NCBI RefSeq assembly: GCF_000773975.1
Contig: NZ_JRUQ01000005.1
Location: 1 to 60,413, forward strand
Reading direction: 5' to 3'
From: Erwinia typographi
GTDB lineage: Bacteria > Pseudomonadota > Gammaproteobacteria > Enterobacterales > Enterobacteriaceae
DNA length: 60,413 nt
A model generated the notes under the pieces. The model did no database searches. It had not been told where the DNA came from and saw only the letters and a list, made by a program, of their open reading frames with translations. Below, one piece after another: positions 38,785 through 50,517 of the stretch (its first letter is position 1; each line of letters begins with the position of its first letter). A program made the position numbers and the translations under genes.

Positions 38785-39912
38785 TTACTCTTCGTCGCCG
38801 AAGTACCAGTAGCCGCAGTTCACCAGCGCGGCCAGCTGAGCCAGGAACGACGGGTCGTCCAGCGCTTCCTTCAGCTCCTCCGCGCCCAGCGTGTGCTGAT
38901 TCGCCAGCGCGGTCAGTGCGGCGCGGTGCGGCGACTCCAGCTGCTCACCGTTGACAAATACCGCAGGACCCATTGTCAGGACTCGCAGGCCGCCCAATCG
39001 CGTCAGCCTGTCGCCCTGCTGTAGCGCGTCGTAAATTTCATCAGGCTGATACGGCGGCTCCGGCGGCGCCACGTCCAGCTCGTGGCGGGATTGTGAAATA
39101 AACTCTCCAAACCACTGGCTGAAGTGCTCCGGCTGATTGATCACGTCAAGCATCATCGCACGCACCCCCTCCAGCTCTTCCGGCAGGATCTCCGCTTTGT
39201 TGTCGCGCGTGGGGATAGCCGGATCGCTGAAGCGGTGGCTACCCAGTTCGCGGGCAATAACGTAGTCAGCAAAGCCGCTGATCAGCTCGCGGCCGCTTGG
39301 CGCCCGGAAGCCCACGGAATAGTTAATCGCATTCTCCAGCGAATACCCTTCGTGCGGGAATCCCGGCGGGATGTACAGGATGTCGCCAGGCTCCATCTCT
39401 TCATCAATGATCGCCGCAAACGGCTCAACCTGGAGCAGATCCGGATGCGGGCAGTGCTGTTTCATCGGCACTTTCTCGCCCACGCGCCAGCGGCGGCGGC
39501 CGGTACCCTGAATAATAAACACGTCGTACTGGTCGAAATGCGGACCAACGCCGCCGCCGGGCACTGAGAAAGAGATCATCAGATCGTCGATGCGCCAGTC
39601 GGGCAGGAAGTTAAAAGGGCGCATCAGCGCGGCGGAAGGCTCATGCCAGTGGTCGACAGCCTGAACCAGCAGCGACCAGTTGTTCTCACCAAGATGATCG
39701 TAGCTCTCAAACGGGCCATGGCTGACCTGCCATTTTCCGTCCTGGTGGCTGACCAGGCGGCTGTCGACTTCGTTTTCCATCGCCAGCCCGGCCAGTTCGT
39801 CAGGGGAGATCGGATCGACAAAGTTCTTAAAACCGCGCTTAAGCACTACCGGACGTTTCTGCCAGTAGCGTTGAATAAAGTCGGGCCAGTTGAGATCGAG
39901 CTGATAGTCCAT
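38785..39912 (-). CDS. roxA: Ribosomal protein L16 arginine 3-hydroxylase RoxA (YcfD)
   Basis: RoxA is a 2-oxoglutarate/Fe(II) oxygenase that hydroxylates Arg81 of ribosomal protein L16. The JmjC-type core has the iron ligands His125 and Asp127 in GPHFDQYD, with the second His in PPGFPHEGYSLENA. The residue between them is Phe where E. coli has Leu. 375 residues; the start at 39912 (MDYQLDLNWPDF) matches E. coli MEYQLTLNWPDF. The C-terminal half forms the dimerisation and winged-helix part. Confidence 0.95.
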   Translation of the reverse strand: MDYQLDLNWPDFIQRYWQKRPVVLKRGFKNFVDPISPDELAGLAMENEVDSRLVSHQDGKWQVSHGPFESYDHLGENNWSLLVQAVDHWHEPSAALMRPFNFLPDWRIDDLMISFSVPGGGVGPHFDQYDVFIIQGTGRRRWRVGEKVPMKQHCPHPDLLQVEPFAAIIDEEMEPGDILYIPPGFPHEGYSLENAINYSVGFRAPSGRELISGFADYVIARELGSHRFSDPAIPTRDNKAEILPEELEGVRAMMLDVINQPEHFSQWFGEFISQSRHELDVAPPEPPYQPDEIYDALQQGDRLTRLGGLRVLTMGPAVFVNGEQLESPHRAALTALANQHTLGAEELKEALDDPSFLAQLAALVNCGYWYFGDEE

Positions 39913-40015
39913 GATGAGAGTTCCTGAAACGCTGAATTTCACCGATTATAACAGCGCCCGGACGGGTCGGGGTAACCCATTTGTCTGGCACTGCACAGGG
40001 ACGCGGCGCTCATCA

Positions 40016-41476
40016 CTATTCGTCGCCGTTCAGCACTTCCTGACGCTTGAAAATAACCTCCATCCGCGCGCCGCCCAGCTCGCTGGTGGAGGCGATAATC
40101 TCTCCGGCGTACTGCTCCAGAATGTCTCTGGCGACCGCAAGGCCCAGCCCCTGTCCGGGGCGAAGAGTATCGGCCCGCTGCCCGCGAATAAAGATCAGGC
40201 TTCGCTTGCTTTCCGGAATGCCCGGCCCGTCATCTTCAACGATCAGGTGCAGCTCGTCATCCGTCTGGCGGGCGCTGATTTCGACAAATTCCAGGCAGTA
40301 TTTGCAGGCGTTGTCCAGCACGTTGCCCATCACTTCCATCAGGTCGTTATGTTCACCGACAAAAGTCAGCTCCGGGGAGATATCCAGCGTCAGCACCACG
40401 CCTTTGCGCTGATAAACCTTATTAAGCGCGGAGCACAGGCTGTCCAGCAGGGCGGGGACCGAATGCAGCTCGCGCTTCAGTACGTTATGATCCGCCTGCA
40501 TACTGGCGCGGTGCAGGTAATAGCCTATCTGCTGTGAGATACGGCTGATCTGCTCCAGCATGATCGGTTCGGCCTGCTCAATGGAGATATTTTGCCCGCC
40601 GCGTAGCGAACGGAGCGTGGTTTGCAGCACCGCCAGCGGCGTTTTCAGGCTGTGGGTTAAATCGCTCAGCGTGGTGCGGTAGCGCGTATAACGCTGCCGC
40701 TCGTTATCCAGCAGCAGGTTGAGATTGCGCACCAGGCTTTTCAGCTCCTGCGGCGGATGGGGATTGAGCGTTTCACGCACTCCGCTTTCCAACTCGCGGA
40801 CCTGGGCCGCCAGCGCGCCAATCGGGCGCAGACTCCAGTGCGCGGCCAGCCACAGCAACGGAATGACCAGCAGCAGGTTTACCAGCAGCACGTAGCTGAA
40901 CCAGGACCACACCACGTCCGAATGCTGTAGCTCCTGCGGAATCGTATCGATGACGACGATCGTCAGTGCGGGCAGATTGGGGGTCGCATCATAGCGGTTG
41001 ACCGCCACCGAGTGGGTGAAGGTATCGTTATTGTCATCATCGTAGGCGGTCAGCTTATTTTGCGCCTCAGGGTTATTCCCCAGCGCCTGACGGCTGGTGC
41101 TGTTGTCCGTATCGATTTCATAGAAATCAGCGCGCCTGAGCCACTCGCGTTTGATCTTGTCGCGGATTTCCGGCACGTCGCGCAGCTGCCAGAGCAGCTT
41201 GCCCTTCTCGTTATAGATATAAACCAGCGTGGGGAAGTTTAGCGAGACGCGCTCTGGCTGAGCGATGGTTAATTTGCCATCCTGCCATTGTGCAAGGGTG
41301 AAGAAGAGATTGCTTTCGCCGCGCATCACCCGGTAGGAGTTTTTATCAAAGCTCATCACGTAGCCTACTACCGCCACCATGCCGTAGGAGAGTGACAGAA
41401 TCAGCACTACGGCGGCGGTAGCCAGCAGAAAGCGGGCGCGAAGCGAGAAAGGCGTTTTGGGGCGAAAATTCTGCAT
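40016..41476 (-). CDS. phoQ: Sensor histidine kinase PhoQ
   Basis: PhoQ senses low Mg2+, acidity and cationic peptides and phosphorylates PhoP. 486 residues as in E. coli: TM1 (about 14-40), periplasmic PAS-like sensor, TM2 (about 195-215), HAMP, the phosphorylated His in [14 protein letters not shown], and the ATPase motifs [28 protein letters not shown]. The acidic patch that faces the membrane reads YDDDNND, against EDDDDAE in E. coli, so its charge is somewhat lower. One base separates it from phoP. Confidence 0.97.
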   Translation of the reverse strand: MQNFRPKTPFSLRARFLLATAAVVLILSLSYGMVAVVGYVMSFDKNSYRVMRGESNLFFTLAQWQDGKLTIAQPERVSLNFPTLVYIYNEKGKLLWQLRDVPEIRDKIKREWLRRADFYEIDTDNSTSRQALGNNPEAQNKLTAYDDDNNDTFTHSVAVNRYDATPNLPALTIVVIDTIPQELQHSDVVWSWFSYVLLVNLLLVIPLLWLAAHWSLRPIGALAAQVRELESGVRETLNPHPPQELKSLVRNLNLLLDNERQRYTRYRTTLSDLTHSLKTPLAVLQTTLRSLRGGQNISIEQAEPIMLEQISRISQQIGYYLHRASMQADHNVLKRELHSVPALLDSLCSALNKVYQRKGVVLTLDISPELTFVGEHNDLMEVMGNVLDNACKYCLEFVEISARQTDDELHLIVEDDGPGIPESKRSLIFIRGQRADTLRPGQGLGLAVARDILEQYAGEIIASTSELGGARMEVIFKRQEVLNGDE

Positions 41477-41477
41477 C

Positions 41478-42149
41478 TCAGGAGAGATCGAACCTGTAGC
41501 CCTGGCCGCGAACGGTGGTGATGACGTCCTGAGGATGCTCGGCCTGCATTTTCTTACGCAGGCGGCCCATCAGCACGTCAATGGTGTGGCTCTCGCGCAG
41601 CTCGGCATCGGGATAGAGCTGAAGCATCAGCGAGTCCTTGCTGACCACCTTGCCGGCGTTGCGGATCAGCGTTTCGATGATGGTGTACTCAAAGGCGGTC
41701 AGCTTAATTTGCCGATCGTGGATGGTCAGTTCGCGGCGCGAAAGATCGACCAGGAAAGGGGGCAGGGTAATAATCTGCGAGGCGAGGCCGCTGTTACGGC
41801 GCATCAGCGCCTGCATCCGCGCCACCACTTCCTCAATGTGGAAAGGCTTGGTGACGTAATCATCGGCTCCCGCTTCCAGCGCTTCCACCTTCGCCTGCCA
41901 GCCTTCGCGGGCAGTCAGCACCAGAATCGGCTGCTTGACGTCCTGCCCGCGCCAGCGGCGGATCAGCGCCATGCCGTCTTCATCCGGCAGTCCCAGGTCC
42001 ACCAGAGTAATATCCGGCGTATGCTCGCTGAGAAAATAGTCGGCTTCTTTGGCATCTTCGGCAGCATCAACCTGATGCCCCATATCGCGCAGCTGCACGG
42101 CGAGATGATGACGAAGCAGTTGATTATCTTCCACAACCAGTACACGCAT
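41478..42149 (-). CDS. phoP: Response regulator PhoP
   Basis: OmpR-family regulator of Mg2+ homeostasis, envelope remodelling and virulence genes. 223 residues: receiver domain with phospho-acceptor Asp51 ([12 protein letters not shown]), acidic pair ED at 8-9, Lys in TKPFHIEE; then a winged-helix DNA-binding domain ([23 protein letters not shown]). The recognition region is nearly identical to E. coli, so the same DNA box is expected, and one is found upstream. First gene of phoPQ; purB lies upstream on the same strand. Confidence 0.98.
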   Translation of the reverse strand: MRVLVVEDNQLLRHHLAVQLRDMGHQVDAAEDAKEADYFLSEHTPDITLVDLGLPDEDGMALIRRWRGQDVKQPILVLTAREGWQAKVEALEAGADDYVTKPFHIEEVVARMQALMRRNSGLASQIITLPPFLVDLSRRELTIHDRQIKLTAFEYTIIETLIRNAGKVVSKDSLMLQLYPDAELRESHTIDVLMGRLRKKMQAEHPQDVITTVRGQGYRFDLS

Positions 42150-42210
42150 AATTTATCCTTTCTGTCAGAGACGGGGTGACGAACCCAGAGCTGTTGTGTC
42201 AATCCTGGCA

Positions 42211-42245
42211 AGTATAGGTTATAGCAGATAAACAGCAGGTTAACG
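42211..42245 (-). promoter_or_regulatory. phoP promoter with PhoP box (autoregulation)
   Basis: On the minus strand CGTTAA-CCTGC-TGTTTA (42245 down to 42229) fits the PhoP box of two (T/G)GTTTA hexamers with 5 bp between. TATACT (42216-42211) follows after 12 bp, the spacing usual for PhoP-activated promoters. It lies 60-95 bp before phoP. Confidence 0.75.
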
Positions 42246-42271
42246 CGGGCCGATCTGGCACTGGCCCGCGT
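42243..42271 (-). terminator. Hairpin after purB
   Basis: ACGCGGGCC / GGCCCGCGT with an 11-base loop, 13 bp downstream of purB on the minus strand. It overlaps one hexamer of the PhoP box. It probably limits read-through from purB into phoPQ. Confidence 0.45.
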
Positions 42272-42283
42272 AACAGGCAGGGG

Positions 42284-44327
<2,044 letters not shown>

Positions 44328-44412
44328 GGTAACTCCTGTAATTCCCCCGTCTCAGATGCGGCAGGGGCTACGCCAGTATGCTGTTATCTAACCACCATGC
44401 GCCAGCGCGTAC

Positions 44413-45516
44413 TTAAAGCAGCGGCAGACGCGCTTCAATAATACCGCCGCCGAGGCAGACTTCATCAACATAAAACACCGCTGACTGTCCGGGGGTGACG
44501 GCGGCTACCGGCTCGTCAAAGCGGACTTCGATCCGATCTTCGCCCAGCGGGCTAACCGTGCAGGCAATATCAGCCTGGCGGTAGCGGGTTTTGACCGTAC
44601 AGCGCAGCGGCGCCTTCAGCGTTTCACGGTCTACCCAGTGCAGCTGCTGAGCCGTCAGGCCTGTCGACATCAGGCGCGGATGGTCGTGACCCTGAGCCAC
44701 AATCAGCAGGTTGTTGGCGACATCTTTATCGACCACGTACCATGGCGCTTCGCTGCCTTCTTTGGTGCCGCCGATTCCCAGGCCCTTACGCTGGCCCAGC
44801 GTATGGTACATCAGGCCCTGATGCTCGCCGACCACTTCGCCCTCCGTGCTGAGAATAACGCCAGGCTGCGCCGGTAAGTAGCGACCCAAAAAGTCGCGAA
44901 ACTTGCGTTCGCCGATGAAGCAGATGCCGGTAGAATCTTTCTTCTTCGCCGTCACCAGTTCCAGCTCTTCGGCCAGGCGGCGCACTTCGGGTTTCGCCAG
45001 TTCGCCCACCGGGAACAGACTTTGGGCAATCTGCTCATGGCCCAGCGTGTAGAGGAAATAGCTCTGGTCTTTGTTGTCGTCCAGCCCGCGCAGCAGGCGG
45101 CTTTTGCCCCCAACGTCCTGGCGACGGACATAGTGACCGGTAGCAATGAAATCCGCGCCTAAATCTTCGGCGGCAAACTCCAGAAAGGCTTTAAATTTGA
45201 TCTCTTTGTTGCACAGAATATCCGGGTTTGGCGTGCGGCCCGCTTTGTACTCTTCCAGGAAGTGCTCAAAGACGTTGTCCCAGTATTCGGCGGCAAAGTT
45301 AACGGTGTGCAGCCAGATGCCTAATTTGTCGCAAACCGCCTGCGCATCGGCCAGATCCTCCGCAGCGGTACAGTATTCCTCACCGTCATCCTCCTCCCAG
45401 TTTTTCATAAACAGGCCTTCAACCTGATAGCCCTGCTGCTGTAGCAACCAGGCTGAAACGGAGGAGTCAACGCCGCCGGACATGCCGACGATCACTTTTT
45501 TCTGGCTTTGAGACAT
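44413..45516 (-). CDS. mnmA: tRNA-specific 2-thiouridylase MnmA
   Basis: MnmA adds sulfur to U34 of tRNA-Glu, -Gln and -Lys, taking it from the TusE relay. The PP-loop motif is [15 protein letters not shown] (residues 11-25). The catalytic cysteines are in [12 protein letters not shown] and [13 protein letters not shown]-terminal beta-barrel (about 280-367) ends with [17 protein letters not shown]. 367 residues against 368 in E. coli. 85 bp separate it from hflD downstream. Confidence 0.97.
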   Translation of the reverse strand: MSQSQKKVIVGMSGGVDSSVSAWLLQQQGYQVEGLFMKNWEEDDGEEYCTAAEDLADAQAVCDKLGIWLHTVNFAAEYWDNVFEHFLEEYKAGRTPNPDILCNKEIKFKAFLEFAAEDLGADFIATGHYVRRQDVGGKSRLLRGLDDNKDQSYFLYTLGHEQIAQSLFPVGELAKPEVRRLAEELELVTAKKKDSTGICFIGERKFRDFLGRYLPAQPGVILSTEGEVVGEHQGLMYHTLGQRKGLGIGGTKEGSEAPWYVVDKDVANNLLIVAQGHDHPRLMSTGLTAQQLHWVDRETLKAPLRCTVKTRYRQADIACTVSPLGEDRIEVRFDEPVAAVTPGQSAVFYVDEVCLGGGIIEARLPLL

Positions 45517-45573
45517 GAGTAATACCCGACTTTAGTGGCAGTTAAAGGCTGCCCTTTAAAATTGCGGCGTAGT

Positions 45574-46050
45574 CTACCACGCGTCTGCGGCTGGCGCATC
45601 CTCGCTAAACGGCCACTGAAACGCGCTCAGCACCTCCAGCGGATAGCGCGGACCCTGCTGATAAATCAGAATGCTTTCCGCAACCAGTGGAGAACGCAGC
45701 TTTTTCGCGCCGAGGATCTCTTCCGGCGGCAGCCACCAGCAGCGATCGATATCCCGATCCTGCGGGTAGGTCGGCAGCATTTTCGGTAAATCCAGCGCGA
45801 ACAGGAAGCGTAAAAAAGGGGTGTTGTCCGGCGCGATCCACTGATGCAGGCGCAGAAAAGCCTGCGGAACGCCCTCCAGACCCGTCTCCTCGTACAGTTC
45901 TCGTACGGCGGCCTGCAGCAAGGTTTCATCCGCTTCCAGATGGCCGGCAGGCTGATTCCACGTTGCCCGCCCCCTGACCATCTCTTCCACCACCAGAAAT
46001 TGCCCTTCGGCTTGCACTACGGTTGCGACGGTAACGTGAGGCTTAAACAT
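45574..46050 (-). CDS. nudJ: Nudix phosphatase NudJ
   Basis: NudJ hydrolyses nucleoside di- and triphosphates and HMP-PP, a thiamine precursor. The Nudix box spans [18 protein letters not shown] followed by EETGL, with all metal-binding glutamates. 158 residues, starting [13 protein letters not shown], as in E. coli NudJ. It is 57 bp downstream of... mnmA's direction, that is, it precedes mnmA on the minus strand, and it follows rluE by 25 bp. Confidence 0.93.
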   Translation of the reverse strand: MFKPHVTVATVVQAEGQFLVVEEMVRGRATWNQPAGHLEADETLLQAAVRELYEETGLEGVPQAFLRLHQWIAPDNTPFLRFLFALDLPKMLPTYPQDRDIDRCWWLPPEEILGAKKLRSPLVAESILIYQQGPRYPLEVLSAFQWPFSEDAPAADAW

Positions 46051-46075
46051 GGCTGGCTCCTTGCTAAAAAATGAC

Positions 46076-46708
46076 TTAAAGAGAAAACTCAGCGGTGACG
46101 TCTCGCCATTCGCCTGGCGCTAAATCCTGCAACATCTGCGTGCCCATAGCAAAGCGGATTAAGCGCAGGGTAGGGAAGCCAATCTGCGCCGTCATCCTTC
46201 TGACCTGACGATTGCGCCCTTCGTATAACGTTATTTTTAGCCAACTGGTAGGAATGGCTTTACGCTCACGGATAGGCGGATTGCGGGGCCACAGCCAGGC
46301 GGGCTCTGCTACCAGCTCCGCGCCGGCGGGCAGGGTAGGTCCCTCTTTCAGATTAATGCCATCCCGCAGCGGCTGGAGATCGCTTTCTTCAGGGACACCT
46401 TCCACCTGCACATAATAAATTTTCCCGGTGCGTTTGCCCGGCTGCGTCAGCTTTGCCTGTAGCGCGCCATCATTGGTCAGCACCATCAGCCCTTCACTGT
46501 CGCGGTCCAGGCGTCCGGCGGCGTAAACCCCCGCCACAGGGATAAAATCTTTCAGGGTGCTACGGCCCGCTTCATCGCTGAACTGCGGCAGCACGTCAAA
46601 AGGTTTGTTAAAAATAATGACACGCTTAGGGCCTTTATCAACCTGGCGAGCGGTCGGGGAGGCGCTGAATCGTTTAACGCGGTGATTCTTAACGGAAGAG
46701 TTTCTCAT
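46076..46708 (-). CDS. rluE: 23S rRNA pseudouridine(2457) synthase RluE
   Basis: RluE modifies U2457 of 23S rRNA. RsuA-family enzyme without a long S4 domain: the catalytic Asp is in [13 protein letters not shown], followed by [16 protein letters not shown] and [12 protein letters not shown]. The start at 46708 gives 210 residues. Another ATG at 46738 overlaps the -10 box TATAAT itself and so should not be in the mRNA; it is rejected for that reason. Divergent from icd. Confidence 0.93.
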   Translation of the reverse strand: MRNSSVKNHRVKRFSASPTARQVDKGPKRVIIFNKPFDVLPQFSDEAGRSTLKDFIPVAGVYAAGRLDRDSEGLMVLTNDGALQAKLTQPGKRTGKIYYVQVEGVPEESDLQPLRDGINLKEGPTLPAGAELVAEPAWLWPRNPPIRERKAIPTSWLKITLYEGRNRQVRRMTAQIGFPTLRLIRFAMGTQMLQDLAPGEWRDVTAEFSL

Positions 46709-46736
46709 AGTCTTTGCACTTAAAAACAATGAGCGC

Positions 46737-46742
46737 ATTATA
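46737..46742 (-). promoter_or_regulatory. -10 box of the rluE promoter
   Basis: Minus-strand TATAAT, a perfect -10, about 30 bp before the chosen rluE start. No good -35 is visible. It decides the rluE start, since upstream ATGs would not be transcribed. Confidence 0.6.
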
Positions 46743-46839
46743 CCGCAATCCTGAGATGATTGGCGCGACGGCAATATTCAAGTAGTATTGACGCGCATCT
46801 TACAAATCATTAACAAAAAAGCGCTCGAAGGAGAGGTTA

Positions 46840-48090
46840 ATGGAAAGCAAAGTAGTTGTTCCGGCGGAAGGTCAGAAAATCACCCTGGCGAATGGAAAAA
46901 TCAACGTACCTGACAACCCTATCATCCCTTTTATCGAAGGTGACGGTATTGGCGTGGACGTTTCTCCAGTGATGATCAAAGTTGTCGATGCCGCTGTACA
47001 GAAAGCTTATAACGGTGAGCGTAAAATTTCCTGGATGGAAATTTACACCGGTGAGAAATCGGTAGAGCTCTACGGCCAGGACGTCTGGCTGCCAGAAGAA
47101 ACCCTCGACCTGATTAAAGAGTATCGCGTGGCTATCAAAGGCCCACTGACTACCCCAGTCGGCGGCGGTATTCGTTCCCTGAACGTGGCTCTGCGTCAGC
47201 AGCTTGATCTCTACATCTGCCTGCGTCCCGTGCGTTACTACACCGGCACGCCAAGCCCGGTAAAACGTCCTGAAGATACCGACATGGTGATCTTCCGTGA
47301 GAACTCCGAAGATATCTACGCGGGTATCGAGTGGAAAGCTGGTTCTGCGGATGCGGATAAAGTGATCAAGTTCCTGCGCGAAGAGATGGGCGTGAAGAAA
47401 ATTCGCTTCCCGGAGCAGTGCGGTATCGGCATTAAGCCGTGTTCAGAAGCAGGCACCAAGCGCTTGGTTCGCGCGGCTATCGAGTATGCGATTACCAACG
47501 ACCGTGATTCTCTGACGCTGGTTCACAAAGGCAACATCATGAAGTTCACCGAAGGTGCCTTTAAGGATTGGGGCTACCAGCTGGCGAAAGAAGAGTTTGG
47601 CGCTGAACTGATTGACGGCGGCCCGTGGATGAAGATTAAGAATCCTAACACTGGCAAAGAGATCGTGGTTAAAGACGTGATCGCCGATGCGTTCCTGCAG
47701 CAGATCCTGCTGCGTCCGGCGGAATACGACGTTATTGCCTGTATGAACCTGAACGGCGATTACATCTCCGACGCCCTGGCGGCGCAGGTTGGCGGTATCG
47801 GTATTGCCCCTGGTGCTAACATCGGTGACGAATGCGCGCTGTTCGAAGCCACCCACGGCACGGCGCCTAAGTATGCTGGTCAGGACAAAGTGAACCCAGG
47901 TTCCGTTATCCTGTCCGCTGAAATGATGCTGCGTCATATGGAATGGTTCGAAGCCGCTGACCTGATTGTTAAAGGCATGGAAGGCGCGATTGCCGCCAAA
48001 ACCGTGACCTATGACTTTGAACGTCAGATGGAAGGCGCTACGCTGCTGAAATCTTCAGAGTTTGGCGACGCTATGATTAAGCATATGTAA
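46840..48090 (+). CDS. icd: Isocitrate dehydrogenase (NADP+)
   Basis: Icd oxidises isocitrate to 2-oxoglutarate in the citric acid cycle; in E. coli AceK phosphorylation of Ser113 shuts it off on acetate. Here Ser113 is kept in [13 protein letters not shown]. 416 residues, beginning [20 protein letters not shown]. The substrate and NADP regions are conserved (NYGD-type metal aspartates in [15 protein letters not shown], and [19 protein letters not shown]). Binding site GAAGGAGAGG. The last 22 codons recur, degenerate, at 52458-52523; no terminator follows this copy directly, in keeping with insertion of an element at its 3' end. Confidence 0.98.
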   Translation: MESKVVVPAEGQKITLANGKINVPDNPIIPFIEGDGIGVDVSPVMIKVVDAAVQKAYNGERKISWMEIYTGEKSVELYGQDVWLPEETLDLIKEYRVAIKGPLTTPVGGGIRSLNVALRQQLDLYICLRPVRYYTGTPSPVKRPEDTDMVIFRENSEDIYAGIEWKAGSADADKVIKFLREEMGVKKIRFPEQCGIGIKPCSEAGTKRLVRAAIEYAITNDRDSLTLVHKGNIMKFTEGAFKDWGYQLAKEEFGAELIDGGPWMKIKNPNTGKEIVVKDVIADAFLQQILLRPAEYDVIACMNLNGDYISDALAAQVGGIGIAPGANIGDECALFEATHGTAPKYAGQDKVNPGSVILSAEMMLRHMEWFEAADLIVKGMEGAIAAKTVTYDFERQMEGATLLKSSEFGDAMIKHM

Positions 48091-48341
48091 TAATCACTAA
48101 TTGAAACATTCCTGTAATTCTGGTCGATTATGGGGATGTTTCTGTCTCTTTAAAATCTTTCTGCAATACTTCTGCAACACCGCTTAAAAACTATACCGCA
48201 ATCACCGTCCAGTCCTTACCTCGATTGTCATCCATATTTCTCATGCCCATTTCAGATACAAACACCTTCAGCGGGGCGCTTTTTTTGTTCGTGCATATTA
48301 TGTCGAATCACACCAGCATTTAGGCGCTGGCATGGCTTTTC

Positions 48342-48692
48342 ATGCCCCCACGATTTAAGCATGACGGCCACGGTGAAATCCTTACCAAACATCTGCTGGG
48401 GCAGGGCAAGGTATTTAGCCTGAAAAATGGGCAACAGGTCGCATGGCTCTGGTTTGGCCGGAAGAAGTTTGCTGAAGTCCGGGCACCTGCGTAAGCAGAC
48501 AGAAGCAAAAAACGGCCTGATGAGCATGTCTTGCTGGTGGCTCACTACACAAAGACATTTCAAAGCGGGCCGATAGGCAGGAAGCTAAAGCTGTCAGAGG
48601 GCATGATCCGGATTAAGTTTCAGACGGCAGAGGAGTTTATCGAAGGCTGTCTGTCAAACTGGAAATGGATAATCAAGCATAGAAAAATATAG
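48342..48692 (+). pseudogene. Interrupted reading frame of unknown family
   Basis: From ATG 48342 a frame runs 50 codons (MPPRFKHDGHGEILTKHL..., ...WLWFGRKKFAEVRAPA) to a TAA at 48492, then continues in the same frame for another 65 codons (...PDEHVLLVAHYTKTF..., ...MIRIKFQTAEEFIEGCL) to TAG at 48690. Both halves read like protein, with balanced composition, and no frameshift is needed to join them. This suggests one gene of about 115 codons broken by a nonsense change. The family is not recognised, and no strong ribosome binding site is present. It could alternatively be two chance frames. Confidence 0.4.
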
Positions 48693-48712
48693 CCCATAAA
48701 TTGGGCTATATT
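48683..48712. terminator. Terminator at the 3' end of the candidate immunity gene
   Basis: AATATAGCCCA / TGGGCTATATT with a five-base loop, 11 bp beyond the minus-strand gene, with an A-run that gives U-rich RNA on the minus strand. The stop of the broken plus-strand frame also falls inside it. Confidence 0.8.
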
Positions 48713-48722
48713 CAGGAGGCAA

Positions 48723-49121
48723 TTATGGAAAGAATTTATCCTTCATTTCCAGTGACGCAGCTATCGCAACTATCAATGCGCAACAGATCGTGCTGGTGAT
48801 AGATGAGTAATAGAAAGCAGGCATCCATTTGATTAATTCACTGTTTCTCTTATCAAAAAAAATATATGAGTTGCTATCCCGTTTCAAGAAAAATATTTTC
48901 TTTTTTTTATTTAAGTTGAGAAAGAAATACGCAATAGGCATAGCACCAAAGAAACCTGTCAGGCAATGAAAAGAATAGGGGGCAGGGAATGTATTGTTTT
49001 TCTGAAATTCACCCAAAAGCTTGTAATACTTGGTTCTGTTTACACCATAAATAATGACGGAAAGAGTAAAGCTAACTAAGCATAATGCCATTATAAAGAA
49101 TCCGGTAAATTTCATTAACAT
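48723..49121 (-). CDS. Small three-helix membrane protein, candidate immunity protein
   Basis: 132 residues, unrecognised. Three hydrophobic segments at about 5-27 (FTGFFIMALCLVSFTLSVII), 52-70 (HCLTGFFGAMPIAYFFLNL) and 101-123 (STICCALIVAIAASL), with a lysine-rich loop (NKKKKIFFLKR) after the second. The ATG follows the TAA of the upstream gene with no gap, so the two are translated together; an ATG two codons later is also possible. The A/T-rich codons differ from the neighbours. A small membrane protein directly behind a pore-former-like gene is the usual layout for immunity, which is inferred here, not shown. Confidence 0.75.
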   Translation of the reverse strand: MLMKFTGFFIMALCLVSFTLSVIIYGVNRTKYYKLLGEFQKNNTFPAPYSFHCLTGFFGAMPIAYFFLNLNKKKKIFFLKRDSNSYIFFDKRNSELIKWMPAFYYSSITSTICCALIVAIAASLEMKDKFFP

Positions 49122-50132
49122 TTATACGCCCTGGCGATTAGAGATCGCATCCACACCCCAGTTCATAAACTCGCTGCCAGCATAGCCAGCAGCAACTGAA
49201 CCTATTGCTGCACAGGCAACACCCCCAATGCCAGCCGTTACTATTCCGACAGCAGCACATACCCCGACTCCCGCCGCTGCTCCCATAGCACCAGCGCCAA
49301 CCCCAGCAGCTGTTGATAATCCGAATTTTGTGTATTCCTTGAACGCTAATTTTCCGCATTCTCCTTCGCGGCCTTTGGTGCATGCTTCAGCGACATCATT
49401 AGTTGTTCCGGCAAAAGCAAATCCAATGCCAATATATCCTCCCATCTTAAGGAAACGCGCCGCCCTGGCCGCATTGCCGACATAATACGAATATCCCGGA
49501 ATGCCACCCATCCCCACCGTGGACCACTCATGCACAATCGAACGGCTGGAGAGGTTTAGCGCCCGCTTCATATTGTCATACTGTTGGAATTTCATGGTAT
49601 ACCGGGCAAGGGATTTTAACATTGGCCTGTTGACCAGTTCCTTAAGCTGATGCAGCAACTGATTACGCTCAACAAAGAACTGCTGACCGATCAGCGTCCC
49701 TTGAGTACGGAATTGATTCTGATAGCTTGACTCAATTTTTTTCAGGGTCTGCTCAATGGCATTAAAATACTTTTCACCCACATCGCCCGCTGTGCTAAAA
49801 ATCTTATCTCCCGCCCCCGTTAACGCGGCAATCATCCCGTAATGTTTCTGCATAAAACTGGCATCATCACTACTTACGCCAATAAACGCAGCGTTGGTTT
49901 TATTCTTTGCCTCTCTGAGCGTTGTCAGCATCTGCATTGTTAGCGTGTCAGGTGTGTCCGGATCAGCCACAATCAGGATTTGGCCTGGTTTCAGATACTG
50001 CGTATCCGCATTAAGTTTCATAAACAGGCTGGTGGCCGGGGAGCGACTATCCCTGAACAGTTCCCGCGCCTGATAATCCAGTGTGCCGGGTCGTTCCACC
50101 ACGCAATATCCGGGGGCTAAGTTACGTGCCAT
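49122..50132 (-). CDS. Glycine-zipper, pore-former-like protein with LysM-like N-terminus, candidate antibacterial effector
   Basis: 336 residues, unrecognised as a named protein. Residues 15-57 resemble a LysM-type module (SLFMKLNADTQYLKPGQILIV). 90-200 is helical and charged. The C-terminal third is hydrophobic and glycine-rich: GGYIGIGFAFAG (231-242), then two helices at about 271-292 and 294-318 (AAGVGAGAMGAAAGVGVC; GIGGVACAAIGSVAAGYAG), the look of a membrane-inserting hairpin. There is no signal peptide. The start has AAGGAAG upstream. Followed without gap by a small membrane protein. Type VI effectors that form pores and their membrane immunity proteins share this plan, so I infer a contact-delivered toxin; no secretion genes lie in the window. 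Confidence 0.7.
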   Translation of the reverse strand: MARNLAPGYCVVERPGTLDYQARELFRDSRSPATSLFMKLNADTQYLKPGQILIVADPDTPDTLTMQMLTTLREAKNKTNAAFIGVSSDDASFMQKHYGMIAALTGAGDKIFSTAGDVGEKYFNAIEQTLKKIESSYQNQFRTQGTLIGQQFFVERNQLLHQLKELVNRPMLKSLARYTMKFQQYDNMKRALNLSSRSIVHEWSTVGMGGIPGYSYYVGNAARAARFLKMGGYIGIGFAFAGTTNDVAEACTKGREGECGKLAFKEYTKFGLSTAAGVGAGAMGAAAGVGVCAAVGIVTAGIGGVACAAIGSVAAGYAGSEFMNWGVDAISNRQGV

Positions 50133-50304
50133 GCTTCCTTTCTCCGTTAGCTGTTAACTGGACGTGATGCTTGCCATAGGTGGCCGAACCAGAGAGGTCA
50201 GAAAAAACAGCATTAAATATAAATAATTCTACTGCGTTACGCAAAAAGTGTCGTAGCTTGAAAGGCGTGGTCACGTAGACACAACGCTTATTATCATAAG
50301 ATTC

Positions 50305-50334
50305 CAGCCTCGGCCACCGCCGGAGGCTTTTTTT
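50305..50334 (+). terminator. Terminator in the gap between the effector-like and tailspike-like genes
   Basis: AGCCTC / GAGGCT outer stem with GGC / GCC inside, then seven T, oriented on the plus strand. No plus-strand gene remains upstream within the gap, so it may mark a deleted one. The rest of the 385-bp gap (50133-50517) holds the presumed divergent promoters; I see no clear boxes. Confidence 0.7.
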
Positions 50335-50517
50335 GCCCCTTAATTGTTGTGAGGACACTACAGCAATAAGGGAGCGAAAGTCCAAATTAATATCAGGGAC
50401 TGTCGCAATTGGAAGCGCATTAACAGGTGTCAGTTTCCGCTGCATCAGCTCAGGCCTGTAAGAAAGCAATGAATACTCCCGGGCATATATGCTCAACAAC
50501 CCATGAAAGGAAATGTC

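Noticed and set aside
48252..48563. 103-codon minus-strand frame behind icd
   Set aside because: Opposite the broken plus-strand frame; translation is Cys/Pro/Phe-rich with no motif or binding site.
50122..50499. 125-codon minus-strand frame upstream of the effector-like gene
   Set aside because: It overlaps the effector start and runs through a strong plus-strand terminator (50305-50334); it has no clear ribosome binding site and no recognisable family. A real gene is possible but not supported.
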